A stretch of 64,000 bases of DNA from Bordetella petrii (GCF_017356245.1 NZ_JAFMZZ010000004.1:1065229-1129228), one strand, 5' to 3'; shown: positions 27,861 through 36,772, numbered from the stretch's first letter. Numbers and translations are program-made. Notes: a model not told the origin generated them from the letters alone.

Positions 27861-30800
27861 CTACACCAGCACCCGCTCGATCCCGCCCGAGTTGGCGCGC
27901 CGCACGTACTCTTCCATCCACTGCTCGCCCAGGATGTGGCGCGCCATTTCCACCACGATGTAGTCGGCTTCCATGGCGGTGTCGCCCTCGTAGCGCGTCA
28001 GGCCCTGCAGGCATGACGGGCACGAGGTCAGCACCTTGACGTCGCCCGCGTAGCCGTCCTGCCGCAAGGCGGCCTGGTTTTTCTGCAGTTCTTCCTGCTT
28101 GCGGAAACGCACCTGCGTGGACACGTCGGGGCGGCTGACGGCCAGCGTGCCCGACTCGCCGCAGCAGCGGTCGGTCTTGATGGCGCCGTCGCCCACCAGC
28201 GAACGCACGGTCTTCATCGGATCCTGCAGCTTCATGGGCGTGTGGCAGGGGTCGTGGTACATGTAGCGCACGCCCTTGGCCCCCTCCAGTTTGATGCCTT
28301 TTTCGAGCAGGTACTCGTGGATGTCGATCAGGCGGCAGCCGGGGAAGATCTTGTCGAACTCGTAGCCGGCCAGCTGGTCGTAGCAGGTGCCGCAGCTGAC
28401 CACCACCGTCTTGATGTCCAGGTAGTTCAGGGTATTGGCCACCCGGTGGAACAGCACGCGGTTGTCGGTGATGATCTGCTCGGCCTTGTCGTTCATGCCG
28501 TTGCCGCGCTGCGGGTAGCCGCAGCACAGGTAGCCCGGCGGCAGCACCGTCTGCACGCCCGCGTGCCACAGCATGGCCTGGGTGGCCAGGCCCACTTGCG
28601 AGAACAGCCTTTCCGACCCGCAGCCCGGAAAATAGAACACCGCCTCGGTGTCGGCCGTGGTGGCCTTCGGGTCGCGGATGATGGGTACGTAGTCGGCGTC
28701 TTCGATGTCCAGCAGCTTGCGGGCGCTTTGCTTGGGCAGGCCGCCGGGCATTTTCTTGTTGACGAAGTGCACCACCTGCTCGCGCAGCGGCGGCTTGCCC
28801 ACCGTGGCCGGCGGGTGCGCGGTCTGCTTGCGCGCGAACCGGGACAGCACGTCGTTGGCCAGGCGCTGCGCCTTGTAGCCCACCCCCACCATGGCCTTGC
28901 GGGTGGCGTTGATGGTGGCCGGGTCTTTGGCGTTCAGGAAGAACATGGCCGCCGACGTGCCGGGGTTGAACGACTTGCGCCCCATGCGGCGCAGCAGCGC
29001 GCGCATGTTCATCGACACATCGCCGAAATCGATGTCCACCGGGCACGGGTTGTAGCACTTGTGGCATACCGTGCAGTGATCGGCGACGTCTTCGAATTCT
29101 TCCCAGTGCTTCAGGCTGACGCCGCGGCGGGTCTGCTCTTCGTACAGAAAGGCCTCGACCAGCAGCGAAGTGGCCAGGATCTTGTTGCGCGGCGAATACA
29201 GCAGATTGGCGCGCGGCACGTGCGTGGCGCACACCGGCTTGCACTTGCCGCAGCGCAGGCAGTCTTTGATGGACTCGGAAATGGCGCCGATGTCGCTTTG
29301 CTGCATGATCAGCGACTCATGGCCCATCAGGTTGAAGCTGGGCGTCCAGGCGTGGCGCAGGTCGGCGCCGGGCATCAGCTTGCCGGCGTTGAAGTGCCCG
29401 CGCGGATCGACGCGCCGCTTGTATTCCTGGAAAGGCGCCAGCTCGGCATCGGTCAGGAACTCGTACTTGGTCAGGCCGATGCCGTGCTCGCCCGAGATCA
29501 CCCCGTCGAGGTCGCGCGCGATCTGCATGATGCGGGCCACCGCCTGGTGCGCCTCGGTCAGCATTTCGTAGTCGTCGGAGTTGACCGGGATGTTGGTGTG
29601 CACGTTGCCGTCGCCGGCATGCATGTGCAGCGCCACGAACACGCGGCTTTTCAGCACGCGCGCGTGGATGGCCTTGAACTCTTCGAGAACGTGCTTGCCC
29701 GTGGCGCCCGAGAAGATGCCCTGCATGGACGCCAGCACCTCGGTCTTCCAGGACACGCGCACGGTGCGGTCCTGCAGCACGTTGAACAGGGTGGCCTGCG
29801 GCTGGGCGGCCACGCGGTCCGACAGCGTGCCCTGCAGCGGCGTCATGCCCAGGCCGGGCAGGTCGGGCAGCGCCTGCCGCACCGGCAGGTCCAGGTTGTC
29901 GAGCAGCCACTGCCAGCGCTTGCGCACCAGGGCCAGCACGTCGACGGCCTGGCGGGTGCGTTCGACCAGCGCCTCGGCGCGCGTGATCTCGTCTTCGGCG
30001 TCTTCGGCCTTGCCCACCGGCAGCGGCCCCGCCAGGTACGCGTCCAGCGCGTCGAGCAGCTTGAGCTTGTTGCGGGTGGACAGCTCGATGTTGATGCGCT
30101 CGATGTGGTCGGTGTATTCGCCCATGCGCGACAGCGGAATCACCACGTCTTCGTTGATCTTGAAGGCGTTGGTGTGCCGGGCGATGGCCGCGGTGCGCGA
30201 GCGGTCGAGCCAGAATTTCTTGCGCGCTTCGGCGCTGACGGCCACGAAGCCCTCGCCGTGCCGCGTGTTGGCCAGCCGCACCACCTCGCTGGCGGCGGCC
30301 GCCACGGCGTCTTCGTCGTCGCCGACGATGTCGCCGATCAGCACCATCTTGGGCAGCGTGCCGCGCTTGCTCTTGGTGGCGTAGCCCACCGCGCGCAGGT
30401 AGCGCTCGTCCAGGTGCTCGAGCCCGGCCAGGATGGCGCCGCGCGCCCGGCCCTCGCCGTCCAGGTAGCCCTTGACCTCGACGATCGACGGAATGGCATC
30501 GCGCGCCTGGCCGAAGAATTCCATGCACACCGTGCGCGTGTGGCGCGGCATGCGGTGCAACACCCAGCGGGCCGAGGTGATCAGGCCGTCGCAGCCTTCT
30601 TTCTGCACGCCGGGCAGGCCGGCCAGGAACTTGTCGGTAACGTCCTTGCCCAGCCCTTCTTTGCGGAACACGCGGCCGGCGATCTCGAGCTGTTCGGTTT
30701 TCAGCAGCTTTTCGCCGGGCTGCGCGGTGCCGTCGAACCATTTCAGCTCGAAGCGCGCCACGTCCACGTCGTGGATCTTGCCCAGGTTGTGTTCCAGGCG

Positions 30801-31820
30801 CGTCACTTCCAGCCAGTTGCCGTCGGGGTCGACCATGCGCCACCAGGCCAGGTTGTCGAGCGCGGTGCCCCACAGCACGGCTTTCTTGCCGCCGGCGTTC
30901 ATGGCGATGTTGCCGCCCACGCAGGAGGCTTCAGCCGAAGTCGGGTCCACGGCGAACACGAAGCCGGCCTGCTCGGCGGCCTCGGCCACCCGCTTGGTGA
31001 CCACCCCGGCGCCGGCATGGATGACGGCGGCCGGCTCGGCCAGCCCGGGCAAAATACAGGACTCGACCGGCCCCAGGCTGTCGAACTTCTCGGTGTTGAT
31101 GACCGCCGACTTCCAGGTCAGCGGGATGGCGCCGCCCGTATAGCCGGTGCCGCCGCCGCGCGGCACGATGGTCAGGCCCAGCTCGATACAGGCGCGCACC
31201 AGGGCGGCGGTCTCGGCCTCGTTGTCGGGCGTCAGCACCACGAACGGGTATTCCACGCGCCAGTCGGTGGCGTCGGTAACGTGCGACACCCGCGACAGGC
31301 CGTCGAACTTGATGTTGTCGCGCGCGGTGATGCGGCCCAGCACTTTCTGGGCCTGCTTGCGCAGGTGCCCGGTCTGGTCGAACTCGCTTTCGAAGGCCGC
31401 CACGGCCGAACGCGCGCGCGCCAGCAGTTCCACCACCTTGGCGTCGCGCTGCGGGTCATGGCCATCGGGGGTGGGTGAATCCGGGTCGCGGCGCTTGTCG
31501 ATCTCACCCAGGCGATGGTGCAGCGCCCCCACCAGCAGCTTGCGCCGCTTGGGGTTGTCGAGCAGGTCGTCCTGCAGGTAGGGGTTGCGGCGCACCACCC
31601 AGATGTCGCCCAGCACTTCATAAAGCATGCGGGCCGAACGGCCGGTGCGGCGCTCGCCGCGCAAATCGGACAACCACTGCCAGGCATCGTCGCCCAGCAG
31701 GCGCCCGACGATTTCGCGATCGGAGAACGACGTGTAGTTGTACGGAATTTCGCGCAAACGCGCGGTAGCTGCAGGCGGAATCGCCGCGGACAGAATTTGG
31801 CTGGCGAGGGGGGCGTTCAT
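27861..31820 (-). CDS. Giant FAD/Fe-S oxidoreductase with N-terminal DUF3683 domain
   Basis: A 1319-residue fusion. Residues about 20-130 form a DUF3683 region ([20 protein letters not shown]). About 160-760 is an FAD-linked oxidase of the D-lactate/glycolate dehydrogenase type, with the FAD loop [17 protein letters not shown] and [16 protein letters not shown]. Then come two 4Fe-4S motifs, [11 protein letters not shown] and [12 protein letters not shown]. Two CCG domains follow ([10 protein letters not shown] with [16 protein letters not shown], and [10 protein letters not shown] with CCGESGTLA), as in GlpC/LldE. The layout predicts oxidation of a 2-hydroxy acid with electrons passed to the quinone pool. 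The substrate is unknown. The ATG at 31820 is preferred over a TTG two codons earlier. Confidence 0.9.
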   Translation of the reverse strand: MNAPLASQILSAAIPPAATARLREIPYNYTSFSDREIVGRLLGDDAWQWLSDLRGERRTGRSARMLYEVLGDIWVVRRNPYLQDDLLDNPKRRKLLVGALHHRLGEIDKRRDPDSPTPDGHDPQRDAKVVELLARARSAVAAFESEFDQTGHLRKQAQKVLGRITARDNIKFDGLSRVSHVTDATDWRVEYPFVVLTPDNEAETAALVRACIELGLTIVPRGGGTGYTGGAIPLTWKSAVINTEKFDSLGPVESCILPGLAEPAAVIHAGAGVVTKRVAEAAEQAGFVFAVDPTSAEASCVGGNIAMNAGGKKAVLWGTALDNLAWWRMVDPDGNWLEVTRLEHNLGKIHDVDVARFELKWFDGTAQPGEKLLKTEQLEIAGRVFRKEGLGKDVTDKFLAGLPGVQKEGCDGLITSARWVLHRMPRHTRTVCMEFFGQARDAIPSIVEVKGYLDGEGRARGAILAGLEHLDERYLRAVGYATKSKRGTLPKMVLIGDIVGDDEDAVAAAASEVVRLANTRHGEGFVAVSAEARKKFWLDRSRTAAIARHTNAFKINEDVVIPLSRMGEYTDHIERINIELSTRNKLKLLDALDAYLAGPLPVGKAEDAEDEITRAEALVERTRQAVDVLALVRKRWQWLLDNLDLPVRQALPDLPGLGMTPLQGTLSDRVAAQPQATLFNVLQDRTVRVSWKTEVLASMQGIFSGATGKHVLEEFKAIHARVLKSRVFVALHMHAGDGNVHTNIPVNSDDYEMLTEAHQAVARIMQIARDLDGVISGEHGIGLTKYEFLTDAELAPFQEYKRRVDPRGHFNAGKLMPGADLRHAWTPSFNLMGHESLIMQQSDIGAISESIKDCLRCGKCKPVCATHVPRANLLYSPRNKILATSLLVEAFLYEEQTRRGVSLKHWEEFEDVADHCTVCHKCYNPCPVDIDFGDVSMNMRALLRRMGRKSFNPGTSAAMFFLNAKDPATINATRKAMVGVGYKAQRLANDVLSRFARKQTAHPPATVGKPPLREQVVHFVNKKMPGGLPKQSARKLLDIEDADYVPIIRDPKATTADTEAVFYFPGCGSERLFSQVGLATQAMLWHAGVQTVLPPGYLCCGYPQRGNGMNDKAEQIITDNRVLFHRVANTLNYLDIKTVVVSCGTCYDQLAGYEFDKIFPGCRLIDIHEYLLEKGIKLEGAKGVRYMYHDPCHTPMKLQDPMKTVRSLVGDGAIKTDRCCGESGTLAVSRPDVSTQVRFRKQEELQKNQAALRQDGYAGDVKVLTSCPSCLQGLTRYEGDTAMEADYIVVEMARHILGEQWMEEYVRRANSGGIERVLV

Positions 31821-31899
31821 GGACAACCGGGGAATAGGCCCTTAAAGAATCATTTTATGACATTGTGCGGGCCGGCCGCCGGCCCCCTTCCCGCCCGGC

Positions 31900-32463
31900 T
31901 CAGACGGGCTGGGGAAAGAACCACAGCAGGCCGGCGGTCATGACCGTGTAACGGGCGAATTTGCCGATGGCCATGTACAGCACGCAGGGCCAGAAGGCCA
32001 GGCGCAGCCAGCCGGCCACCGCGCACAGGGGATCGCCCACGGCGGGCAGCCAGGACAACAGCAGCGCCGGCGGCCCCATGCGATGCAGCCAGTCGTGGGC
32101 GCGCAGGTGCCAGCGGCCCCGCATGCGGTCGGCCGGCCCGCCGGGACGCCCGGACGGGTGTTCCGCCCCGGCATCGGCCGGATGCGGGTGCTTTTCGCGC
32201 CAGCGCTCAAGCGCCCGGTGGGCGCCCAGGCCCATGGCGTAGCTGATGGCGCCGCCCACGGTATTGCCCGCCGTGGCCACCAGCACCGCCGGCCAGAACA
32301 TGTCGGGCGCCAGCTTCACAAAACCGAACACCGCCGGCTCGGAACCCAGCGGCAGCAGAGTCGCCGAGACCACGCTGACCAGGAAAATGGCCGGCAACCC
32401 GATTTCGGGCAGGGCCACCAGCGCCAGCAGCCAGTGGACAGCGTTCAGCAGGCTTTGTTCCAT
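31900..32463 (-). CDS. YqaA-family inner-membrane protein (VTT/DedA-like)
   Basis: A 187-residue integral membrane protein of the YqaA branch of the DedA/SNARE-associated superfamily. It has several hydrophobic segments: LPAIFLVSVVSATLLPLGSE, AVLVATAGNTVGGAISYAMG with the family's glycine-rich re-entrant loop, and ALLLSWLPAVGDPLCAVAGW near the C-terminus. These proteins are linked to lipid flipping and envelope homeostasis; the exact cargo is unknown. A hydrophilic, His/Pro-rich loop (HPHPADAGAEHPSGRPGG) splits the middle. It lies 79 bp downstream of the oxidoreductase start on the same strand. Confidence 0.85.
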   Translation of the reverse strand: MEQSLLNAVHWLLALVALPEIGLPAIFLVSVVSATLLPLGSEPAVFGFVKLAPDMFWPAVLVATAGNTVGGAISYAMGLGAHRALERWREKHPHPADAGAEHPSGRPGGPADRMRGRWHLRAHDWLHRMGPPALLLSWLPAVGDPLCAVAGWLRLAFWPCVLYMAIGKFARYTVMTAGLLWFFPQPV

Positions 32464-32530
32464 GATGGGCGGCAGTTTAGCTGGTTCCGGGCGGGGGTCG
32501 GGTTGTGCGATGGGTCGTCTTTCTTCTGGC

Positions 32531-32639
32531 GTCGCGGCGTGGGGGCGCGAGCGCCTTGGCTTCACGGTGCCGTCCGGGCGCCCCGCGCGCCCGGGCCCGG
32601 CCCCGAGGCGCCGCGGCACTCGCGCCCCCACGCCACGAC
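32531..32639. repeat. Long imperfect hairpin
   Basis: Arm GTCGCGGCGTGGGGGCGCGA at 32531-32550, continuing to 32555, pairs with 32615-32639 at 23 of 25 positions. The loop of about 59 bp is itself GC-rich and can extend the stem (CCTTGG near CCGAGG). It lies just outside the left inverted element; a degenerate counterpart is visible beyond the right element. Confidence 0.6.
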
Positions 32640-32678
32640 TCGCAGTAAAGGATGATCGGGGCGTCGCTGGGGCGATCT

Positions 32679-32773
32679 GGTTCTTGCATTTTTGGGCCGC
32701 CGGGCGGGGAAGGGAAAAAAAACTTGTGGGGCCGGCATTCGCGGCCGCCCAGCGCGGCCGCGAATGCCATTCA
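32679..32773 (+). repeat. Inverted element, left copy, with internal perfect hairpin
   Basis: Begins GGTTCTTGCATTTTTGGGCC. About 57 bp match the reverse complement of 32967-33023 almost perfectly: two substitutions and a 1-bp length change in an A-run. The inner part is a perfect hairpin, GGCATTCGCGGCCGC (32734-32748), loop CCAGC, GCGGCCGCGAATGCC (32754-32768). The element ends in ATTCA. Its partner is at 32930-33023 on the opposite strand. Confidence 0.85.
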
Positions 32774-32812
32774 GAGCGCGGAAGGCCAAGGCTGCTGTTC
32801 AGTGGCATATCT

Positions 32813-32904
32813 GGTGTCTGACTCCCGCCAGGGTGTCAGACACCGCCTCGCGCCACGGCCGTCTCCGTCATACGGTGTCAGGCACCCTTCGGGAGCCTGA
32901 CACC
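32813..32904. repeat. Dispersed two-hairpin palindromic repeat, full copy with exchanged stems
   Basis: Hairpin 1 (32813-32844) is the TCTGAC type with loop GCCA. Hairpin 2 (32874-32904) is the TCAGGC type with stem GGTGTCAGGCACCC against GGGAGCCTGACACC and loop TTC. The spacer (GCCACGGCCGTCTCCGTCAT) matches the other copies only when they are read with hairpin 2 first. The two stems therefore appear exchanged relative to the spacer. The copy sits centrally between the two inverted elements. Confidence 0.9.
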
Positions 32905-32929
32905 TTGTATTGGCACGCATGCTGCCATT

Positions 32930-33023
32930 TGAATGGCGCGCGGCGCCGCGCAGGGCGGCGTCGCGCGCCGGCCCCACAAGTTTTTTCCCCTTCCCCACCC
33001 GGCGGCCCAAAAATGCAAGAACC
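32930..33023 (-). repeat. Inverted element, right copy, with covarying internal hairpin
   Basis: Reverse-oriented partner of 32679-32773. Read on the minus strand, its internal hairpin is GGCGCGCGACGCCGC, loop CCTGC, GCGGCGCCGCGCGCC. Compared with the left copy, four base pairs of the stem changed on both sides and stay paired, and one pair became A.C (G.U when read on the plus strand). The flanking sequence is nearly identical in the two copies. Confidence 0.85.
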
Positions 33024-33180
33024 CTGCCCTTCCCAGCGATATGGCGAACAGGATCCGCCGCGAGTCGCGGTGGGTAGGCGCAAGAACGACTGCTCGCACA
33101 CAACGCAAGAAGCATAAAAGGCCCCGTGTGATATTCTGCCTGACGCCTTTTTCCCCTCTGTCACCGCTCTTTGCGTCGCC

Positions 33181-34689
33181 ATGTCCGCCGATTATCTGAA
33201 ACGCATCCTGACCTCCAAGGTCTACGACGTCGCCGTCGAATCCCCTCTCGAATCCGCTCCCCTGCTGTCCCAGCGAATTTCGAACACGGTGCTGCTCAAG
33301 CGTGAAGATACCCAGGCGGTGTTCAGCTTCAAGCTGCGCGGGGCGTACAACAAGATGGCCAACCTGGCGCCGGCGGCGCGCAGCCGCGGGGTCATTGCCG
33401 CCTCGGCCGGCAACCATGCCCAGGGCGTGGCGCTGGCGGCGGCCCGGCTGGGCTGCCGGGCGGTCATCGTCATGCCCACCACCAGCCCGCAGGTCAAGAT
33501 CGACGCGGTGCGCCGGCTGGGCGGCGAAGTGGTGCTGGCCGGCGAAAGCTTCTCGGATGCCTACGCGCATGCCCAGACGCTCGAAAAGAAAGAAAAGCTC
33601 ACCTTCGTGCACCCCTTCGACGATCCCGACGTGATCGCCGGCCAGGGCACGGTGGGCATGGAAATCCTGCGCCAGCACCCGGGCCCCATCGACGCCATCT
33701 TCGTCGCCATCGGCGGCGGCGGGCTGGTGTCGGGGGTGGCGGCCTACGTGAAGCAGCTGCGGCCTGAAATCAAGATCATCGGCGTGCAGACCGAAGATTC
33801 CGACGCCATGCTGCGCAGCGTGCGCGCCGGACGCCGTGTGCAGCTCAACGACGTGGGCCTGTTCTCCGACGGCACCGCCGTCAAGATGGTGGGCGCCGAG
33901 ACCTTCCGCCTGACACGCCAGTATGTCGACGATTTCGTGGTGGTCGATACCGACGCCATCTGCGCCGCCATCAAAGATGTCTTCCAGGACACCCGCAGCG
34001 TGCTCGAACCCGCCGGCGCCATGGCGGTGGCGGCGGCCAAGCAATATGCGGCCCAGCACAAGCTCAAGGGCAAGACCCTGGTCGCCATCGCCTGCGGCGC
34101 CAACATGAACTTCGACCGCCTGCGCTTCGTGGCCGAGCGCGCCGAAGTCGGCGAAATGCGCGAAGCGGTGTTCGCCGTCACCATGCCCGAACAGCGCGGC
34201 AGCTTCCGCCGCTTCTGCGAACTGGTTGGCCACCGCAGCGTCACGGAATTCAACTACCGCATTTCCGATGCCCAGCGCGCCCATGTGTTCGTGGGGGTGC
34301 AGGTCAACTCACCGGCCGAGTCCGACAAAATCGCGGCCAATTTCCGCCGCAACGGCTTCGACACGCTCGACCTCACCCATGACGAAATGGCCAAGACCCA
34401 CTTGCGCCACATGGTGGGCGGCCGTTCGGCCCTGGCCAGCCACGAACTGCTGTACCGCTTCGAATTCCCCGAGCGCCCGGGCGCGCTGATGCGCTTCCTG
34501 AACGCCATGAACCCCGACTGGAACATCAGCCTGTTCCACTACCGCAACCAGGGGGCCGACTACGGCCGCATCCTGATCGGCATCCAGGTGCCGCCGTCGG
34601 ACAAGAAACTGTTCAAGACCTTCGTGGCCGAACTGGGCTATCCGCACTGGAACGAAACCGACAACCCGGCCTACCGGCTGTTCTTGTAG
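33181..34689 (+). CDS. ilvA: Threonine dehydratase, biosynthetic (IlvA)
   Basis: PLP-dependent deamination of threonine to 2-oxobutyrate, the first committed step to isoleucine. The 502 residues comprise the catalytic domain (PLP lysine Lys51 in FSFKLRGAYNK, SAGNHAQGVALAAARLG, phosphate-binding IGGGGLVSGVAAYV) and a C-terminal regulatory part (about 325-502). The regulatory part has two ACT-like modules, RGSFRRFCELVGHRSVTEFN and ELLYRFEFPERPGALMRFL. The long regulatory domain marks the biosynthetic, isoleucine-inhibited form. It is followed by a terminator shared with the convergent porin gene. Its upstream side is the structured repeat region. Confidence 0.97.
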   Translation: MSADYLKRILTSKVYDVAVESPLESAPLLSQRISNTVLLKREDTQAVFSFKLRGAYNKMANLAPAARSRGVIAASAGNHAQGVALAAARLGCRAVIVMPTTSPQVKIDAVRRLGGEVVLAGESFSDAYAHAQTLEKKEKLTFVHPFDDPDVIAGQGTVGMEILRQHPGPIDAIFVAIGGGGLVSGVAAYVKQLRPEIKIIGVQTEDSDAMLRSVRAGRRVQLNDVGLFSDGTAVKMVGAETFRLTRQYVDDFVVVDTDAICAAIKDVFQDTRSVLEPAGAMAVAAAKQYAAQHKLKGKTLVAIACGANMNFDRLRFVAERAEVGEMREAVFAVTMPEQRGSFRRFCELVGHRSVTEFNYRISDAQRAHVFVGVQVNSPAESDKIAANFRRNGFDTLDLTHDEMAKTHLRHMVGGRSALASHELLYRFEFPERPGALMRFLNAMNPDWNISLFHYRNQGADYGRILIGIQVPPSDKKLFKTFVAELGYPHWNETDNPAYRLFL

Positions 34690-34725
34690 GCGTCCGGTTT
34701 CCGCGGGCCCTTTTGCCTGCCGTAA

Positions 34726-34866
34726 AAAGTGGAAGGGCCCCGCAAGGGGCCCTTCCTTTCCAGCCACGCGTACGTCCGGCGCAAACCTTCGCGGGGTCAG
34801 TTGTCACTCGACGGGTAGCGGAGACAACCCGTGCATTCGGCAACCCGCGCCGGACGTACGACGCGC
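34726..34866 (-). ncRNA. Structured porin 3' untranslated region, candidate 3'UTR-derived sRNA
   Basis: Directly after the porin stop, a perfect 14-bp inverted repeat, CGTACGTCCGGCGC (minus strand 34860-34847) and GCGCCGGACGTACG (34782-34769), closes a domain of about 92 nt. The enclosed sequence offers two competing stems, ACGGGT with ACCCGT and GTTGTC with GACAAC. About 12 nt later comes the strong intrinsic terminator with a T-run. A structured tail ending in a U-rich terminator is the usual form of Hfq-binding 3'UTR sRNAs, but expression is unproven and no homologue is recognised. Confidence 0.35.
34731..34759. terminator. Bidirectional intrinsic terminator between ilvA and the porin gene
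   Basis: Perfect 11-bp stem GGAAGGGCCCC (34731-34741), loop GCAA, GGGGCCCTTCC (34746-34756). On the plus strand only TTT follows. On the minus strand the stem is followed by ACTTTTTAC, a better T-run, so it should end porin transcripts efficiently and may also stop ilvA read-through. Confidence 0.88.
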
Positions 34867-35985
34867 TTAGAACCGGTGGCGCAAGCCGACCGCCACAGCG
34901 GTGCTGCGCTGGTCTTCCTGGAATGCCCAGTTGTCGCCGTACGAGCCCATCGCGTACAGGTTGGTACGCTTGCTCAGGTCGTAGGTGTAACCCAGGCTGA
35001 ACGTGTTGCTCGTGGCGTCGTCGCCAGCCAGACGGCTGTTGTTGACGTCGGCACGCTGCCAGGAAGCCCAGATGTTGCTGGCGCCGCCGATCGGGGCGCT
35101 GATGCCCAGCAGGTACGAATTGACGCGCGAGCCGTCAGCCAGTTTCCAGCTGCCCAGACCCGTGCCGTCGACGTCTTCCAGGCCATCGATGTTGGTGCCG
35201 ACGAACCAGCCGTCAAACGTCTGGCCGAACGCGGCCGAGACCTTGACCACTTCGAAGTCGTAGGCAGCGCCGATGATGTACGACTGAACGTTGTCGGTGT
35301 CGTATTGGCCTTTGGTACGGCTGCTGTCCGGACGGAAATTGTCGTACGACAGGGCCACATCCAGCGGGCCATTTTGGTAGCGGCCGCCAACCGTCAGAAC
35401 ACGGTTGTTGTTGTTGGTGCGGAAGCCGCCACCGGTGGCGGTGGTGTCGTCAGCATTGAACGAGTAGCCGACGCCGAACTTGAAGCCCGAGAACGACGGG
35501 GTTTGGTACAGCACCATGTTGTCCAGACGGACGGTGTTGGCCGAGCTGAACGACGTGCCCATAGTGGCCTGGTCGTAGCTGATGCCCGAAGGGTCGATGC
35601 CGGCGAAGTACTTGGAGGCCAGGTTGGTTTGACGGCCGAAGTCCAGTCGGCCCCAGCTGTCGCTTTGCAGGCCAACGGTGGCTTGACGGCCAAACAGGCG
35701 GCCGCCTTGCGAGGACTCACCGTTGTTGGGCGAGAAACCGCCTTCCAGGGTGAAGACAGCCTTCAGGCCATCGCCCAGGTCTTCAGTGCCGCGCAGACCG
35801 AAACGCGAGCCGCTGTTCACGCCGTCGACAGCGCCGATACGGCTGGCTTTGTCGCCATTGGAGCCCTTGACTTGGTTGTAACCGATACCTGCGTCAATCA
35901 GCCCGTACAGCGTAACCGAGGTCTCGGCTTGGGCCACGCCTGCAAAGCCGGCAGCCAGCGCGACGGCCAGTAGCGTTTTTTTCAT
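34867..35985 (-). CDS. Outer-membrane general porin (Gram-negative porin_4 family)
   Basis: A 372-residue trimeric porin precursor. The signal peptide MKKTLLAVALAAGFAGVAQA is cut before ETSVTLYG, the classic start of betaproteobacterial porins. The first strand is SVTLYGLIDAGIGYNQV. The motif SRFGLRGTEDLGDGLKAVFT and the terminal strand AVAVGLRHRF with C-terminal Phe, the BAM signal, are present. The start at 35985 has AGGAAAA upstream. Codon usage looks more even and less GC3-rich than in its neighbours, as expected for a highly expressed gene. Similar proteins are major porins in Bordetella. Confidence 0.95.
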   Translation of the reverse strand: MKKTLLAVALAAGFAGVAQAETSVTLYGLIDAGIGYNQVKGSNGDKASRIGAVDGVNSGSRFGLRGTEDLGDGLKAVFTLEGGFSPNNGESSQGGRLFGRQATVGLQSDSWGRLDFGRQTNLASKYFAGIDPSGISYDQATMGTSFSSANTVRLDNMVLYQTPSFSGFKFGVGYSFNADDTTATGGGFRTNNNNRVLTVGGRYQNGPLDVALSYDNFRPDSSRTKGQYDTDNVQSYIIGAAYDFEVVKVSAAFGQTFDGWFVGTNIDGLEDVDGTGLGSWKLADGSRVNSYLLGISAPIGGASNIWASWQRADVNNSRLAGDDATSNTFSLGYTYDLSKRTNLYAMGSYGDNWAFQEDQRSTAVAVGLRHRF

Positions 35986-36305
35986 GATGAGTTTTCCTAA
36001 AGCAGAGTGACAGGAAAGGCCATGCGCTACCTGGCTGGCCCGAGGCGAGGCCGGACGGCGCATGCACAGGTAAAAGTATCTTTCCAAGCGCAATAGGGAT
36101 TAACCACGAATTTGGAGAGTTGTTTTTCAAAAATGAAGGTAAAGCCTTGCACCTCGGCCCTTGGTGTTCGCGCCGCCCAGGCGCGACGCGGATTTCCGCC
36201 GGGCCGCGCACGGCCGGCGCCGCCGCTGGCGACTTGCCCGCCATCAACGTCGACGTTGCAATTCAACAACGCTTATAGGAATCCGGCGCGCCGGCCCCGA
36301 CAGGT
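35986..36305 (-). promoter_or_regulatory. Porin leader and promoter region
   Basis: The 320 bp between the porin start and the DUF4148 gene hold no gene. The middle (36075-36150) is distinctly AT-rich, with TTTTTGAAAAACAACTC and GATACTTTTACC on the minus strand, and is where the porin promoter should lie; I cannot fix a single -35/-10 pair. The leader of about 100 nt ahead of the ATG includes an AGGAAA pair (AGGAAAACTC at the start codon). The part nearest DUF4148 is GC-rich with no recognisable signal. Confidence 0.4.
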
Positions 36306-36683
36306 TCAGCGACCGTCGGGCGGGTAGTCGAGGTCGCCGAAGCTGACTTCGCCGGCGGCCTTGGCGGCCGCCAGTTCGGCGCGCACTTCGGCGCGCGTCT
36401 TGTGGGTGGCGGGAGGCTGTTCGGGCGGATAATCCAGCTCGCCCGAACTGAGCTCGCCGGCCGCGCGGGCCTGGTCGAGTTCGGCGCGCACCTGCGCGCG
36501 AGTCTTGTGCGTGGCCGCCGGCCGGGCCGGCGGGTAGTCCAGTTCGCCGAACGACACTTCGCCGGCCTGCTTGGCGGCGGCGAGTTCGGCGCGCACCTGG
36601 GCGCGGGTTTTACCTTCGGCGTGAGCGGACATTCCTGTCACCGTGAGGGTTGCGGCCATCGGGGCGGCCGGCAGCGCTTTCAT
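36306..36683 (-). CDS. Exported DUF4148 protein with three tandem 35-residue repeats
   Basis: A 125-residue protein. A signal peptide of about 22 residues (ATLTVTGMSAHA) is followed by three near-identical repeats. Each begins KTRAQVRAELAAAK or a close variant and ends ELDYPP, with a period of 35 residues (105 bp). Single KTRAxVxAEL...YPP units define DUF4148, a short exported domain frequent in betaproteobacteria. The third repeat is truncated and ends DLDYPPDGR at the stop. The protein is charged, helical and periplasmic by prediction; no function is known. It is divergent from the LysR gene at 36834. Confidence 0.85.
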   Translation of the reverse strand: MKALPAAPMAATLTVTGMSAHAEGKTRAQVRAELAAAKQAGEVSFGELDYPPARPAATHKTRAQVRAELDQARAAGELSSGELDYPPEQPPATHKTRAEVRAELAAAKAAGEVSFGDLDYPPDGR

Positions 36684-36772
36684 GATACTGCCCCTTGGAT
36701 GCACCCGGCGCCGTCCGTTTGGCGAACTCCGGCATGCGGCGCTGGAACAGACTTTTCCATTTTTGGCGAACA

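Larger units (their letters stand above)
32464..33180. other. Gene-free structured intergenic region between yqaA-like gene and ilvA
   Basis: The 717 bp between two divergent genes has no convincing coding region; the frames present are mirrored by the inverted repeats and look compositionally random. It holds, from left to right: a long hairpin (32531-32639), the left arm of an inverted element (32679-32773), a dispersed two-hairpin repeat (32813-32904), and the right arm (32930-33023). Weaker mirrored similarity (GCGAGTCG words at 32634-32641 in reverse and at 33060-33067) extends beyond the arms. The last 60 bp before ilvA are more AT-rich and probably carry its promoter. Confidence 0.75.

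Noticed and set aside
28242-31478. 1078-codon open frame opposite the FAD/Fe-S oxidoreductase
   Set aside because: Antisense shadow with skewed composition and no recognisable domain, while the minus-strand frame has clear FAD, Fe-S and CCG motifs.
32464-33180. Small frames on both strands in the structured intergenic region
   Set aside because: They mirror the inverted repeats, have no start signals and no family resemblance.
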